NCBI GenBank assembly: GCA_035519675.1
Contig: DATIWB010000120.1
Location: forward strand, 1 to 64,000
Direction of reading: 5' to 3'
Length of the DNA: 64,000 nucleotides
Source: RPRB01 sp035519675
GTDB taxonomy: Bacteria; Myxococcota; Myxococcia; Myxococcales; Myxococcaceae
The position numbers and the translations under genes were made by a program. The notes beneath the pieces were generated by a model. The model saw nothing but the letters and a program-made list of their open reading frames with translations. It had not been told where the DNA came from and searched no databases. This document shows, piece by piece, positions 1 to 7,797 of this stretch (position 1 is its first letter; the number at the start of each line of letters is the position of its first letter).

Positions 1-10
1 AACGAACACG

Positions 11-300
11 GTGGCCACCACCAACATCGACGCTTTCGACTGGCTCCGCAAGCAGATGGACGCGGCGCCCAACGACGCGGTCAAGGAGCTGCTGTCCCAG
101 ATGGTCATCCGCCTCATGGACGCCGAGGTGGAGTCGGTCTGCGGGGCCGAGTACGGCGAGCGGACGCCGGATCGGCTGAACACCCGGAACGGCTACCGGC
201 CCCGACCCTGGGACACCAGGGTGGGGACGGTCGAGCTCGGCATCCCGAAGCTCCGGCACGGCACCTACTTCCCGAGCTGGCTGCTCGAGCCACGCCGCGA
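11..300 (+). pseudogene. IS256/mutator-family transposase, N-terminal remnant
   Basis: The first ~96 codons resemble the N-terminus of IS256-family (mutator-type) transposases, with the helical segment VKELLSQMVIRLMDAEVES, then a basic NTRNGYRPRPWDTRVGTVEL stretch and IPKLRHGTYFPSWLL. Full-length members have about 400 residues with a DDE catalytic core. Here similarity stops after LLEPRR (about base 298) and the frame runs on as low-complexity Arg-rich sequence antisense to the next gene. No catalytic domain is present, so this is a dead fragment. The break abuts a copy of the dispersed palindromic repeat at 302-322. The GTG at 11 lies near the window edge, so the original start could be further left. 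Confidence 0.75.
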
Positions 301-301
301 A

Positions 302-322
302 ACGAGTTCTCTGAGACCTCGT
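302..322. repeat. 21-bp imperfect palindrome, copy 1
   Basis: Arms ACGAGTTCTC and GAGACCTCGT flank a single T; the arms are complementary at 9 of 10 positions. It directly abuts the TAG stop of the minus-strand kinase gene (323-325), so read in the kinase direction it is the first sequence after the stop. Related copies lie at 5201-5221, 11810-11889, 11992-12038 and 18477-18527. Confidence 0.85.
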
Positions 323-1264
323 CTAGCCGGCGGTTCCGAACAGTCCGCGGACCAGCGCGGCGATGGCCAGCGGCGTTCCGATCCGTTCGTCGCAGTGTGG
401 TTCCAGCGCCGCTGCGAAATCAGTCGCCGTCGGGAACCGGGTCCGAGGGTCTGCCGCCAGTGCCCGGTCAACCACGGCTTCCAGACCCGCGCTCACCTCC
501 GGCCGGCGGTCCCGGACGCCCGCCCGGCGCCCCGCACGAATCGCCCCGAACACCTCCTGCGGGGTGCCGCCTTGGAACGGCCGCTCCAGCGTCAGTAGCT
601 CGAACAGCACCACCGCGGTCGCCCAGAGATCCACCGCCTGCGTGACCTCGCCCGCGGTCGCCTCCGGCGAGAGGTAGTAGGGCTTCCCGGCGATCACGGC
701 GTCCCGCACTCCCGACTTCACCCGCACCCGGGCCACTCCGAAGTCGCCGAGCTTCACCTCACCGACCCGGGAGATGAACACGTTCGACGGCGAGACGTCG
801 CAGTGCACCAGGTGCAGCGGCGTCCCGCTCGCGCTCTCCGCCCGGTGCGCATAGTCCAGCGCCTCGAGCAGCACCCGCGCGAGGTACACCGCGAAGTCGA
901 TGGGGAGCGCAATGCCCTGCTTTCGGCACCGGCGCAGCACCTGGCCCAGGTCGCGCCCATCGACCCATTCCATCGCCAGATAGGCCACGCCCCCGATCGC
1001 CCCCACATCCAACGTCTGGACGATGTTGGGATGGCGGAGGGCGATGGACAGCTCGGCTTCCTTGGCAAAGAGCTGGACGTACTCGGGCGCTCGCGCGAGC
1101 TGAGGCAGGAGCCGCTTGATGGCGACCTCGGTCCCTGCCCACGGCCCATCGAGCGTCCGCCCCCGCACCACCTCGGCCATCCCGCCCTTTCCCAGTGGCG
1201 CGAGGATCTCGTAGTGGCCAAACCGGGCACCCGAAGACCAGAGGACGACCTCGGACTGCTTCAC
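323..1264 (-). CDS. Serine/threonine protein kinase (Pkn/Hanks type)
   Basis: A 313-residue soluble kinase. The glycine-rich loop is LGKGGMAEVV (about 24-33), the ATP-anchoring Lys is in VAIK (K50), the alpha-C Glu is near 69, the catalytic loop is HCDVSPSN (H154, D156, N161), DFG is at 174-176 and an SPE motif replaces APE. HCD instead of HRD removes the arginine that in many kinases reads activation-loop phosphorylation. The catalytic domain is followed only by a short tail, with no transmembrane or sensor domain. The GTG start at 1264 overlaps the TGA of the upstream TPR gene (GTGA), so the two are probably translationally coupled. Target unknown. Such kinases are abundant in myxobacteria. 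Confidence 0.9.
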   Translation of the reverse strand: MKQSEVVLWSSGARFGHYEILAPLGKGGMAEVVRGRTLDGPWAGTEVAIKRLLPQLARAPEYVQLFAKEAELSIALRHPNIVQTLDVGAIGGVAYLAMEWVDGRDLGQVLRRCRKQGIALPIDFAVYLARVLLEALDYAHRAESASGTPLHLVHCDVSPSNVFISRVGEVKLGDFGVARVRVKSGVRDAVIAGKPYYLSPEATAGEVTQAVDLWATAVVLFELLTLERPFQGGTPQEVFGAIRAGRRAGVRDRRPEVSAGLEAVVDRALAADPRTRFPTATDFAAALEPHCDERIGTPLAIAALVRGLFGTAG

Positions 1265-2076
1265 CGTCGTCGCTCCTCGTTGTTCTTGGTCCGGACCAGC
1301 AGCGCCGAGAAGCGCGGGTCGCCGCGCAGCGGGGCCAGATCCGGGTCCTGCAGCAGGTCCTCGGAAGCCGCGAAGCCGCGGTCGATCGAGTCGCTCAGGC
1401 TGGCCAGCGCCTCGTCGACGTGCCCCAGCCGCGCCTGTGCGCAGGCCAGGTTGTAGGAGAGCAGCACCCCAGGGGCGAAGGCCCTCGCCTTCTCGTACGC
1501 CGTCACCGCCCCGGCCGCGTCCCCGAGCAGCACCGAGGCGAGCCCGAGCCCGAGCCAGGCCTTCCCGGGATCCTCCTTCGCCGCAAGGGCCTTCTGGAAC
1601 TCGGCCTGGGCCGCCTTGCCCCGGCGCAGCTGGAGCAGCTTCTCGCCCGCCTCGAGATGATGCGTGAGGGGTCGACGGCCCGGCGGCTCGGCGAGGGGCG
1701 CTAGCACGAGACGCCCGCGCTCCAGGCCCGGCGAGTCACAACCCGGGAGGAGCGGAACATCCGCCACCACCGTCCCGTTCGCCGAGACGTGCACCCCGAG
1801 GTAAGGCACGGTCCGCTCCCCGCAGGCAGTGCAGAGCGTCAGCCGGCCAACCAGGACGTCGCCTTCCCAGGCTGCGTCCACCACCGCCCGCCCCGCCTCG
1901 AAGCCGCAGGGGTTCGACTCCCCGGCACGCCCGAGCACATGCTCGTTCACCGCCTGCCAGGTCAGCACTCCCTTTGCGCCCCAGCGCGCACGCGAGGCCA
2001 GCAATGGCACTGCTCCAAGCGCCGGTCCGGAACCGAGCAGGGCACAGAGCGTGATGGCGATCAGGAGCCGGAGCAC
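1261..2076 (-). CDS. Secreted/periplasmic TPR-repeat protein
   Basis: About 271 residues from the GTG at 2076. This start is chosen because it opens directly on a hydrophobic signal segment (VLRLLIAITLCALLGSGPA). The open frame extends to 2310, but that part has no coding character and overlaps the 6S RNA locus on the other strand. The mature part has paired cysteines (LCTACGERTV), then TPR-like helices from about residue 130: LEAGEKLLQLRRGKAAQAEF, AWLGLGLASVLLGDAAGAV, YNLACAQARLGHVDEALASL. The C-terminus ends in FSALLVRTKNNEERRR. It is probably an exported protein-interaction scaffold coupled to the kinase. Specific function unknown. Confidence 0.7.
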   Translation of the reverse strand: MLRLLIAITLCALLGSGPALGAVPLLASRARWGAKGVLTWQAVNEHVLGRAGESNPCGFEAGRAVVDAAWEGDVLVGRLTLCTACGERTVPYLGVHVSANGTVVADVPLLPGCDSPGLERGRLVLAPLAEPPGRRPLTHHLEAGEKLLQLRRGKAAQAEFQKALAAKEDPGKAWLGLGLASVLLGDAAGAVTAYEKARAFAPGVLLSYNLACAQARLGHVDEALASLSDSIDRGFAASEDLLQDPDLAPLRGDPRFSALLVRTKNNEERRR

Positions 2077-2164
2077 GAGACGAGTCGGGATCCGATGGAT
2101 GCTGGCACGAGCGGCGCAGCCGATGCCAGCCGCGCAAGCGGAGGACACCGCGCCCCAGGTTCCC

Positions 2165-2193
2165 TTGACCCCCCTCCGGCCCGTCCTTATTGT
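2165..2193 (+). promoter_or_regulatory. Sigma-70-type promoter for 6S RNA (candidate)
   Basis: TTGACC (2165-2170) and TATTGT (2188-2193) are separated by exactly 17 bp. Initiation would fall near 2200, about 30 nt before the closing stem of the 6S RNA candidate. The intergenic region is otherwise very GC-rich, so a well-spaced pair is notable, but it is assigned by eye. Confidence 0.55.
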
Positions 2194-2229
2194 CGGAGCC
2201 GTCCGGTCGGAGGCCGGAACCCCTTGCAA

Positions 2230-2441
2230 GGTTGTCCCCTGCGGGGTGCGTGATGTGCAGCAGAAATTCGAACCGATACGTCCATTCCGGGGGCCGTACC
2301 GGGGTTCCATGCGTCAGGCCCGGGGTTGCCGGCACACGCCGACGCCCTGGGAGACCTACGGCACCTCACCTCGGCTCCCACCTGGCTCAACTGGGTTCAA
2401 TGGACGCTGCGCACACGGCCCAGCGGCGGGGGACGTTTTTT
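2230..2441 (+). ncRNA. ssrS: 6S RNA (candidate)
   Basis: 6S RNA mimics an open promoter and sequesters the sigma-70 RNA polymerase holoenzyme. Support: the 5' segment GTCCCCTGC (2234-2242) pairs with GCGGGGGAC (2426-2434) over 9 bp including one G-U pair, forming the terminal stem of a ~200-nt RNA. The 5' part continues GGGGTGCGTGATG, which resembles the conserved 6S start. Near the 3' end, GGGTTCAATGG resembles the GGGUUCAAGG block of the E. coli RNA. A run of six T (2436-2441) follows the stem at once. The locus directly precedes the 5-formyl-THF cyclo-ligase gene, the classical genomic position of ssrS. The interior bubble was not folded by computation. Confidence 0.72.
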
Positions 2442-2478
2442 CTGGAGAGGTGAGAGGCTGGCGACGAACGGGCGGGAG

Positions 2479-3093
2479 ATGGGAACGGACGAGGGGGCAC
2501 TGCGCAAGGCCACACTCCGCGAGCAGCTCACTGCGCGGCGGAAGGCTCTCAGCGCCGAGCTGGTCGACACCCGGGGTCTGAAGATCCAGGCACGATTTCT
2601 GGCCACCCCCTACTACCACCACGCACGGACCGTCGCGCTCTACGCGCCGATCCGGGGCGAGGTGCCCACACGGGACATCCTCAGCGCCGGCCTCGCCGAC
2701 GGGAAGGTGGTCTGCTACCCGCTCAGCCACGTGCGGGGGAGGGTTCTCTCCTTCCGCGCGGTGCGGAGCGAGGCCGAACTCGAACCGGGTCGGCTGGGCG
2801 TGCGCGAACCCGCGGACGCAGCGGAGCTCATCCCGGTGGAGCAGATCGATCTCTTCGTCGTTCCCGGGCTGGGCTTCACCCCGGATGGCAAGCGCCTCGG
2901 CCGCGGCGGCGGGTACTACGACGCCACGCTCAAGGCCGGCAGCGACTCCAGCCGGCGGGTCGGGCTCGCCTTCGCCGAGCAGATCGTCGAGGATCTCCCG
3001 ACCAACGAGGACGACGTCGACGTCGACCTGGTGGTCACCGAGAACGAGGTCTTCCGCGGGCTGGCCAGGCCACCCGATTTCGCCGCCACGTGA
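2479..3093 (+). CDS. 5-formyltetrahydrofolate cyclo-ligase (MTHFS)
   Basis: 204 residues, normal for the family. It converts 5-formyl-THF with ATP to 5,10-methenyl-THF, in the cytoplasm. The ATP-binding signature is GKRLGRGGGYYDATL near residues 137-151, preceded by DLFVVPGLGF; the N-terminal basic helix is LREQLTARRKAL. The ATG at 2479 follows GGCGGGAG and is preferred over upstream in-frame codons because those lie in or near the 6S RNA. The stop overlaps the GTG of the next gene (GTGA at 3090-3093), suggesting coupling. Its position next to 6S RNA matches the ygfA-type arrangement in many proteobacteria. Confidence 0.93.
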   Translation: MGTDEGALRKATLREQLTARRKALSAELVDTRGLKIQARFLATPYYHHARTVALYAPIRGEVPTRDILSAGLADGKVVCYPLSHVRGRVLSFRAVRSEAELEPGRLGVREPADAAELIPVEQIDLFVVPGLGFTPDGKRLGRGGGYYDATLKAGSDSSRRVGLAFAEQIVEDLPTNEDDVDVDLVVTENEVFRGLARPPDFAAT

Positions 3094-3881
3094 TCGTCCT
3101 CTTCATGGGTGACGTGGTGGGCAAGCCCGGGGTGCTCGCCCTCCGCACCCTCCTGCCCCGTCTCATCGCCCGGCACGAGGCCGATCTGGTGATCGCCAAC
3201 GCGGAGAACTCCGAGGGCGGCGCCGGCATCTCGGCCGAATCCGCCGAGGCGCTGCTCTCCGCCGAGGTCGATCTCTTGACCTCCGGCAACCACTTCTGGA
3301 CCAAGCGCCAGATCCTCCCCTGGGTGGAGGCCCATCCACAGCTGCTGCTCCGGCCCGCCAACTACCCCGAGGGCAGCCCCGGCCGGGGGCACACGGTGAT
3401 CCGCACGCCCGACGGGCGGGCGCTCGGGGTGCTGAACCTCGAGGGGCGGGTGTTCATGAAGAACCTGGACGATCCGTTCCGGGTCGGCGAGCGGCTGGTC
3501 GCGGAGCTCCGGCGCACCACCCCCTGCATCCTGGTGGACATGCACTGCGAGGCGACCAGCGAGAAGAACGCCATGGGCGCCTATCTCGACGGGAAGGTCT
3601 CCGCCGTGGTCGGAACGCACACCCACGTCCAGACCGCGGACGAGCGCATCCTCCCGGGTGGCAGCGCGTTCATCACCGACGTGGGCATGTGCGGCCCACT
3701 CGACTCGGTCATCGGGATCAAGAAGGAACAGAGCATCGAGCGCTTCCTGACCCAGCGCCCCAACCAGTACGAGGTGGCGAAGAACCTGGTCTACCTGCAG
3801 GGAGTGGTGATCGACATCGACGACGCCACCGGGAAAGCGCGGAGCATCACCCGGGTGCGCGAGCACCTTCCCGGGACGTGA
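3090..3881 (+). CDS. YmdB-family metallophosphoesterase
   Basis: 263 residues, full length for the TIGR00282/YmdB family of dinuclear-metal phosphodiesterases; the Bacillus protein hydrolyses 2',3'-cyclic nucleotides. Metal-binding motifs appear in order: FMGDVVG near residue 5, ANAENSEGG near 37, TSGNHFW near 65, LVDMHCEATSEK near 150 and VGTHTHVQTAD near 176. There is no signal peptide, so it is cytoplasmic. The GTG start overlaps the stop of the folate gene. Deltaproteobacterial genomes often carry this gene directly before tyrS, as here. The physiological substrate in this lineage is not known. Confidence 0.9.
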   Translation: MIVLFMGDVVGKPGVLALRTLLPRLIARHEADLVIANAENSEGGAGISAESAEALLSAEVDLLTSGNHFWTKRQILPWVEAHPQLLLRPANYPEGSPGRGHTVIRTPDGRALGVLNLEGRVFMKNLDDPFRVGERLVAELRRTTPCILVDMHCEATSEKNAMGAYLDGKVSAVVGTHTHVQTADERILPGGSAFITDVGMCGPLDSVIGIKKEQSIERFLTQRPNQYEVAKNLVYLQGVVIDIDDATGKARSITRVREHLPGT

Positions 3882-3913
3882 CCCCTGCCCCGCCGGCCTG
3901 GTAGGTGGAGCCG

Positions 3914-5167
<1,254 letters not shown>

Positions 5168-5200
5168 GTCATCACCAACAGATGGTCTCGAAATCCCTGA

Positions 5201-5250
5201 TCGGGGTCTCAGAGAACTCGTCAGGGGAACTCGTCAGGGGGACTCGTCAG
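5201..5250. repeat. Palindrome copy 2 plus short tandem repeats after tyrS
   Basis: 5201-5221 is a 21-bp palindrome copy in the orientation ending AGAGAACTCGT, the sense orientation relative to tyrS, which ends 33 nt upstream. It is followed by near-tandem 13-bp units (GGGGAACTCGTCA, then GGGGGACTCGTCAG) built from the right half of the palindrome. This looks like slippage or partial duplication of the element. Confidence 0.8.
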
Positions 5251-5376
5251 AGTTCCAACCCGTTCGAGGCCAAAGTGAGAGAGCGGAGCATCCAGCACGG
5301 AATCGTCGCCTCGAGGCGCTCGACTGACCGGCCGCTTGGCTTGCGAGCGAGCGTCTCGGCGCCTAGCGTCAGACAG

Positions 5377-6069
5377 GTGAGGTGCTCCCTCGTGGCAGCG
5401 ATCGCGGTTCCGGTGGGACTGTCCGGCCTTCTGGGCGCCTGCGCCCATGAAGTGTACCAGCCGGCGCCGGCCCGGGTGGAGGCGCCCTTCGGACCGGTCA
5501 CCTTCGAGGACTGCGAGCTCGGGGACGGGAGCAGCGTGCCGTCCGACTTTCCGAAGGGCTCCCTCGGATCGGCCGGCACCGCCGAGCACGCGCTCGCATG
5601 TGGGCTCTCGAGCCAGCTTGCGGCACTGGGCGAGCCGTCACTCTTCCCTCTTCCACGGACCAGCGAGGTCGTCCGGGTGCTGTGGATCCGCGCCGGCGGT
5701 CACCCGGTCAGCGTGCGGTTCGAGCGACAGGGGAACACCGGGCAGCTCCGCGGCGCCCAGACCGCCGGCAAGGGTCTCGCCGCTCCCGGGGAAGTGCTCG
5801 AGGAGTCGGGAGGTGCCGCCACCCCCGACCAGGTGCGAGATCTGCTGGCCCGCATCGAGGCCACGCACCTTTGGAGCCCGTCCGCGCCGCCCGCGGCCCT
5901 GCCCACCATCGAGTCCGGCTCGTTGTGGGTCTTCGAGGGCGCCCGGGCCGGCGAGTACCGGGTGCGGGCCTTCCAGCGCGACACCCTCGCCCGGGACTCA
6001 GCGTTCAACGCCCTGGCCCGCTCGCTGGTGGGCGGGTCCGGGCTCCACATCGAGGGAGCGGTCTACTGA
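5377..6069 (+). CDS. Putative lipoprotein of unknown function
   Basis: 230 residues from GTG 5377. The N-terminus RCSLVAAIAVPVGLSGLLGAC is a lipoprotein signal with lipobox LLGAC, so the mature protein would start at that Cys and be membrane-anchored. The body has no recognisable domain. It carries a cysteine pair (FEDCELGDGS and HALACGLSS) and a mixed beta-like C-terminal half (SGSLWVFEGARAGEYRVRAF). The frame is open upstream into tyrS but only the lipoprotein start makes a sensible protein. It stands alone between tyrS and the convergent rlmE. Confidence 0.65.
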   Translation: MRCSLVAAIAVPVGLSGLLGACAHEVYQPAPARVEAPFGPVTFEDCELGDGSSVPSDFPKGSLGSAGTAEHALACGLSSQLAALGEPSLFPLPRTSEVVRVLWIRAGGHPVSVRFERQGNTGQLRGAQTAGKGLAAPGEVLEESGGAATPDQVRDLLARIEATHLWSPSAPPAALPTIESGSLWVFEGARAGEYRVRAFQRDTLARDSAFNALARSLVGGSGLHIEGAVY

Positions 6070-6137
6070 TCCGAGCCCCAGGGCGCGTGCCGCGAACAGG
6101 GGGCGCGGGCTTCCGCGGCGGTCTGTGCCAGCTCGCC

Positions 6138-6746
6138 TCAGGAACTCGCCGCCCGGAGTCCGAGCCCGACGAGGTACACCTCGACGCTGGCCGAGCGCGT
6201 GGCCTCGGGCCGCACCACCTTCACCTCGCGGTAGGCCTCGCGTAGCCGCGCGCGGAAGGACTCGAACTCTCCACCCATGAAGAGCTTCGCCACGAAGCTC
6301 GACCCCGGCTTGCCGAGCGCCCGTGCGAGCTCCAGCGCGCGCTCCGCGAGCCGCAGCGAGCGCGCCTCGTCTGTTCCTCGCACCCCGGTGGTCTTGGGCG
6401 CCATGTCCGAGAGCACCGCGTCGTACGGCCCGCGGGCGATCGCCTCCACCTGCGCCTGCGCATCGTCGGCCAGCACGTCCACCACCGCGGTCCGTACCCA
6501 CGCCTCGCTGAATGGCCGGAGCGGGACCAGGTCCACCCCGACCGCGAGGCCGGACGGACCCACCGCGCGGGCGATGACCTGCAGGAAACCTCCCGGAGCG
6601 GCGCCCAGGTCGAGCACCCGCGACCCCGGCCGGAGGAGCGCGAAGCGCTGCACCAGCTCCTCGAGCTTGAACGCGCTTCGCGCCCGGAACCCTCTCTGCT
6701 TGGCGCGTTCGAAGTAGTGATCTTTCGGTCGGTACGGCTTGCCCAT
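6138..6746 (-). CDS. rlmE: 23S rRNA 2'-O-methyltransferase RlmE (FtsJ/RrmJ)
   Basis: 202 residues. It methylates the 2'-OH of U2552 (E. coli numbering) in the 23S A-loop using SAM. The SAM-binding motif is VLDLGAAPGGF near 44-54. The catalytic K-D-K-E tetrad is visible: Lys in RSAFKLEE, Asp in LSDMAPKTTG, Lys in SFVAKLF and Glu in SVEVYLVG. The Arg-rich N-terminus (RPKDHYFERAKQRGF) is typical. Length matches the family. Monocistronic, convergent with the lipoprotein gene and divergent from the small membrane protein at 6785. Confidence 0.93.
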   Translation of the reverse strand: MGKPYRPKDHYFERAKQRGFRARSAFKLEELVQRFALLRPGSRVLDLGAAPGGFLQVIARAVGPSGLAVGVDLVPLRPFSEAWVRTAVVDVLADDAQAQVEAIARGPYDAVLSDMAPKTTGVRGTDEARSLRLAERALELARALGKPGSSFVAKLFMGGEFESFRARLREAYREVKVVRPEATRSASVEVYLVGLGLRAASS

Positions 6747-6784
6747 GCGCGGACCCTCTCCATACCATCCGCAGGAGAGGTGCG

Positions 6785-7147
6785 ATGAGGCGCGGCGTGC
6801 TCCAGGCGTGGGCGTGGACGTTGCTGTCGATCTCCGCGGCCGTCCTGTCCACGGTGCGAATGCAGCCGCTCCGGCAGCAGTCGGATGCGCTGCTGGTCCG
6901 TTCCCGGTCGGACGCCGACGCGTTTGCCAGCTCCTTCGATGGGCAATTCGCGGACCGGCAACTCGACACCTTCCAGCAGCGCCGCGACGTCGTCTCGCGG
7001 GTGCAGTCCTGGCAGCGGCTGCAGCTGCTCGGCGCGCTCGGGACGCTGGGCGGGATCTTCGCCGTGTGGCTCCTGTGGATGCTCGGACGCCTTCACGCCG
7101 ATCTCGCGATTGGCGAGCGCCCCGAGCGCGGCTCCCCGGTCGCTTGA
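6785..7147 (+). CDS. Small membrane protein of unknown function
   Basis: 120 residues with two hydrophobic segments, AWTLLSISAAVLSTV near residues 10-24 and LLGALGTLGGIFAVWLLWML near 81-100. They enclose a polar ~55-residue loop (SRSDADAFASSFDGQF and similar) that could face the periplasm. The start is supported by AGGAGAGG six nt upstream of the ATG. No family recognised. Codon use looks coding in this frame and the gene fits cleanly between divergent rlmE and the next minus-strand gene. Confidence 0.6.
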   Translation: MRRGVLQAWAWTLLSISAAVLSTVRMQPLRQQSDALLVRSRSDADAFASSFDGQFADRQLDTFQQRRDVVSRVQSWQRLQLLGALGTLGGIFAVWLLWMLGRLHADLAIGERPERGSPVA

Positions 7148-7199
7148 GGTCTCCGCCCCCGCGTCACCCGGCGAGCATCCGCCTGGACCCGCCCCGGCC

Positions 7200-7727
7200 T
7201 CAGTCCTCTGCCTTCACCTTCACCAGGCGGCACTGCATTCGCGGCACCGCGCTGCCGGTCGCGCCGGGAGCGGTGGCCGAACCGAGGATCTCAGCTCCTC
7301 CGGCGACGACGGCGAAGTCGAAGGTGGCGGGGCCGACATTCACCCAGTACCCCGGCGCGAACTCGATCTCGAACGTGGTGTAGCTCACCCGGCCTAGACA
7401 CTCGCGCGCGGGATCGAGCGTCGCCAGACCGTCGATGCGGGCGGGCAGCGACCCGAAGTCGAGACTCACCGTCGCCGGCCCCTGGAACCGTCCCTTCCCG
7501 TCACCCCGGACGAAGCCCACGAACCCGATCGGCTGCAGCGCCGTCGACCCCGGCGTGGTCGGTGGGAAGAAGCCGGTGCAGTTGAAGCCATAGAGCCCCT
7601 CGGTGTTGCGGAAGCTACAGCTCCGGGACTTCGCTGCCGTCTTCTCCTCCGCACGAGCGCCGTGCAGGGATAGGCCCACCCCCAGAAAGACCGCCAGCAC
7701 CGCCGCACTCCAGCGAACGCGCATCAT
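7200..7727 (-). CDS. Secreted protein of unknown function
   Basis: 175 residues from ATG 7727 (ATG 7724 is the alternative), with GAGGG just upstream. A classical signal peptide (WSAAVLAVFLGVGLSLHGARA) is followed by an all-beta-looking mature domain with four cysteines: SRSCSF, FNCTGFF, ARECLGR and MQCRLV. These could form two disulfides. Segments such as LQPIGFVGFVRGDGKGRF and GPATVSLDFGSLP recall bacterial secreted beta-barrel-like families, but no name can be assigned. The larger frame that contains it (to 9077) is a shadow of the regulator gene. Confidence 0.6.
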   Translation of the reverse strand: MMRVRWSAAVLAVFLGVGLSLHGARAEEKTAAKSRSCSFRNTEGLYGFNCTGFFPPTTPGSTALQPIGFVGFVRGDGKGRFQGPATVSLDFGSLPARIDGLATLDPARECLGRVSYTTFEIEFAPGYWVNVGPATFDFAVVAGGAEILGSATAPGATGSAVPRMQCRLVKVKAED

Positions 7728-7797
7728 GGGTCCCTCATGTCGAACGGCGCGCCCCCCAGTGAGCGACGCCCGGCCCCGGGAAGTACGCGGACCGCCG

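Noticed and set aside
2077..2310. N-terminal extension of the TPR protein
   Set aside because: No coding character, and it lies opposite the 6S RNA promoter and 5' end; the signal peptide starts at GTG 2076.
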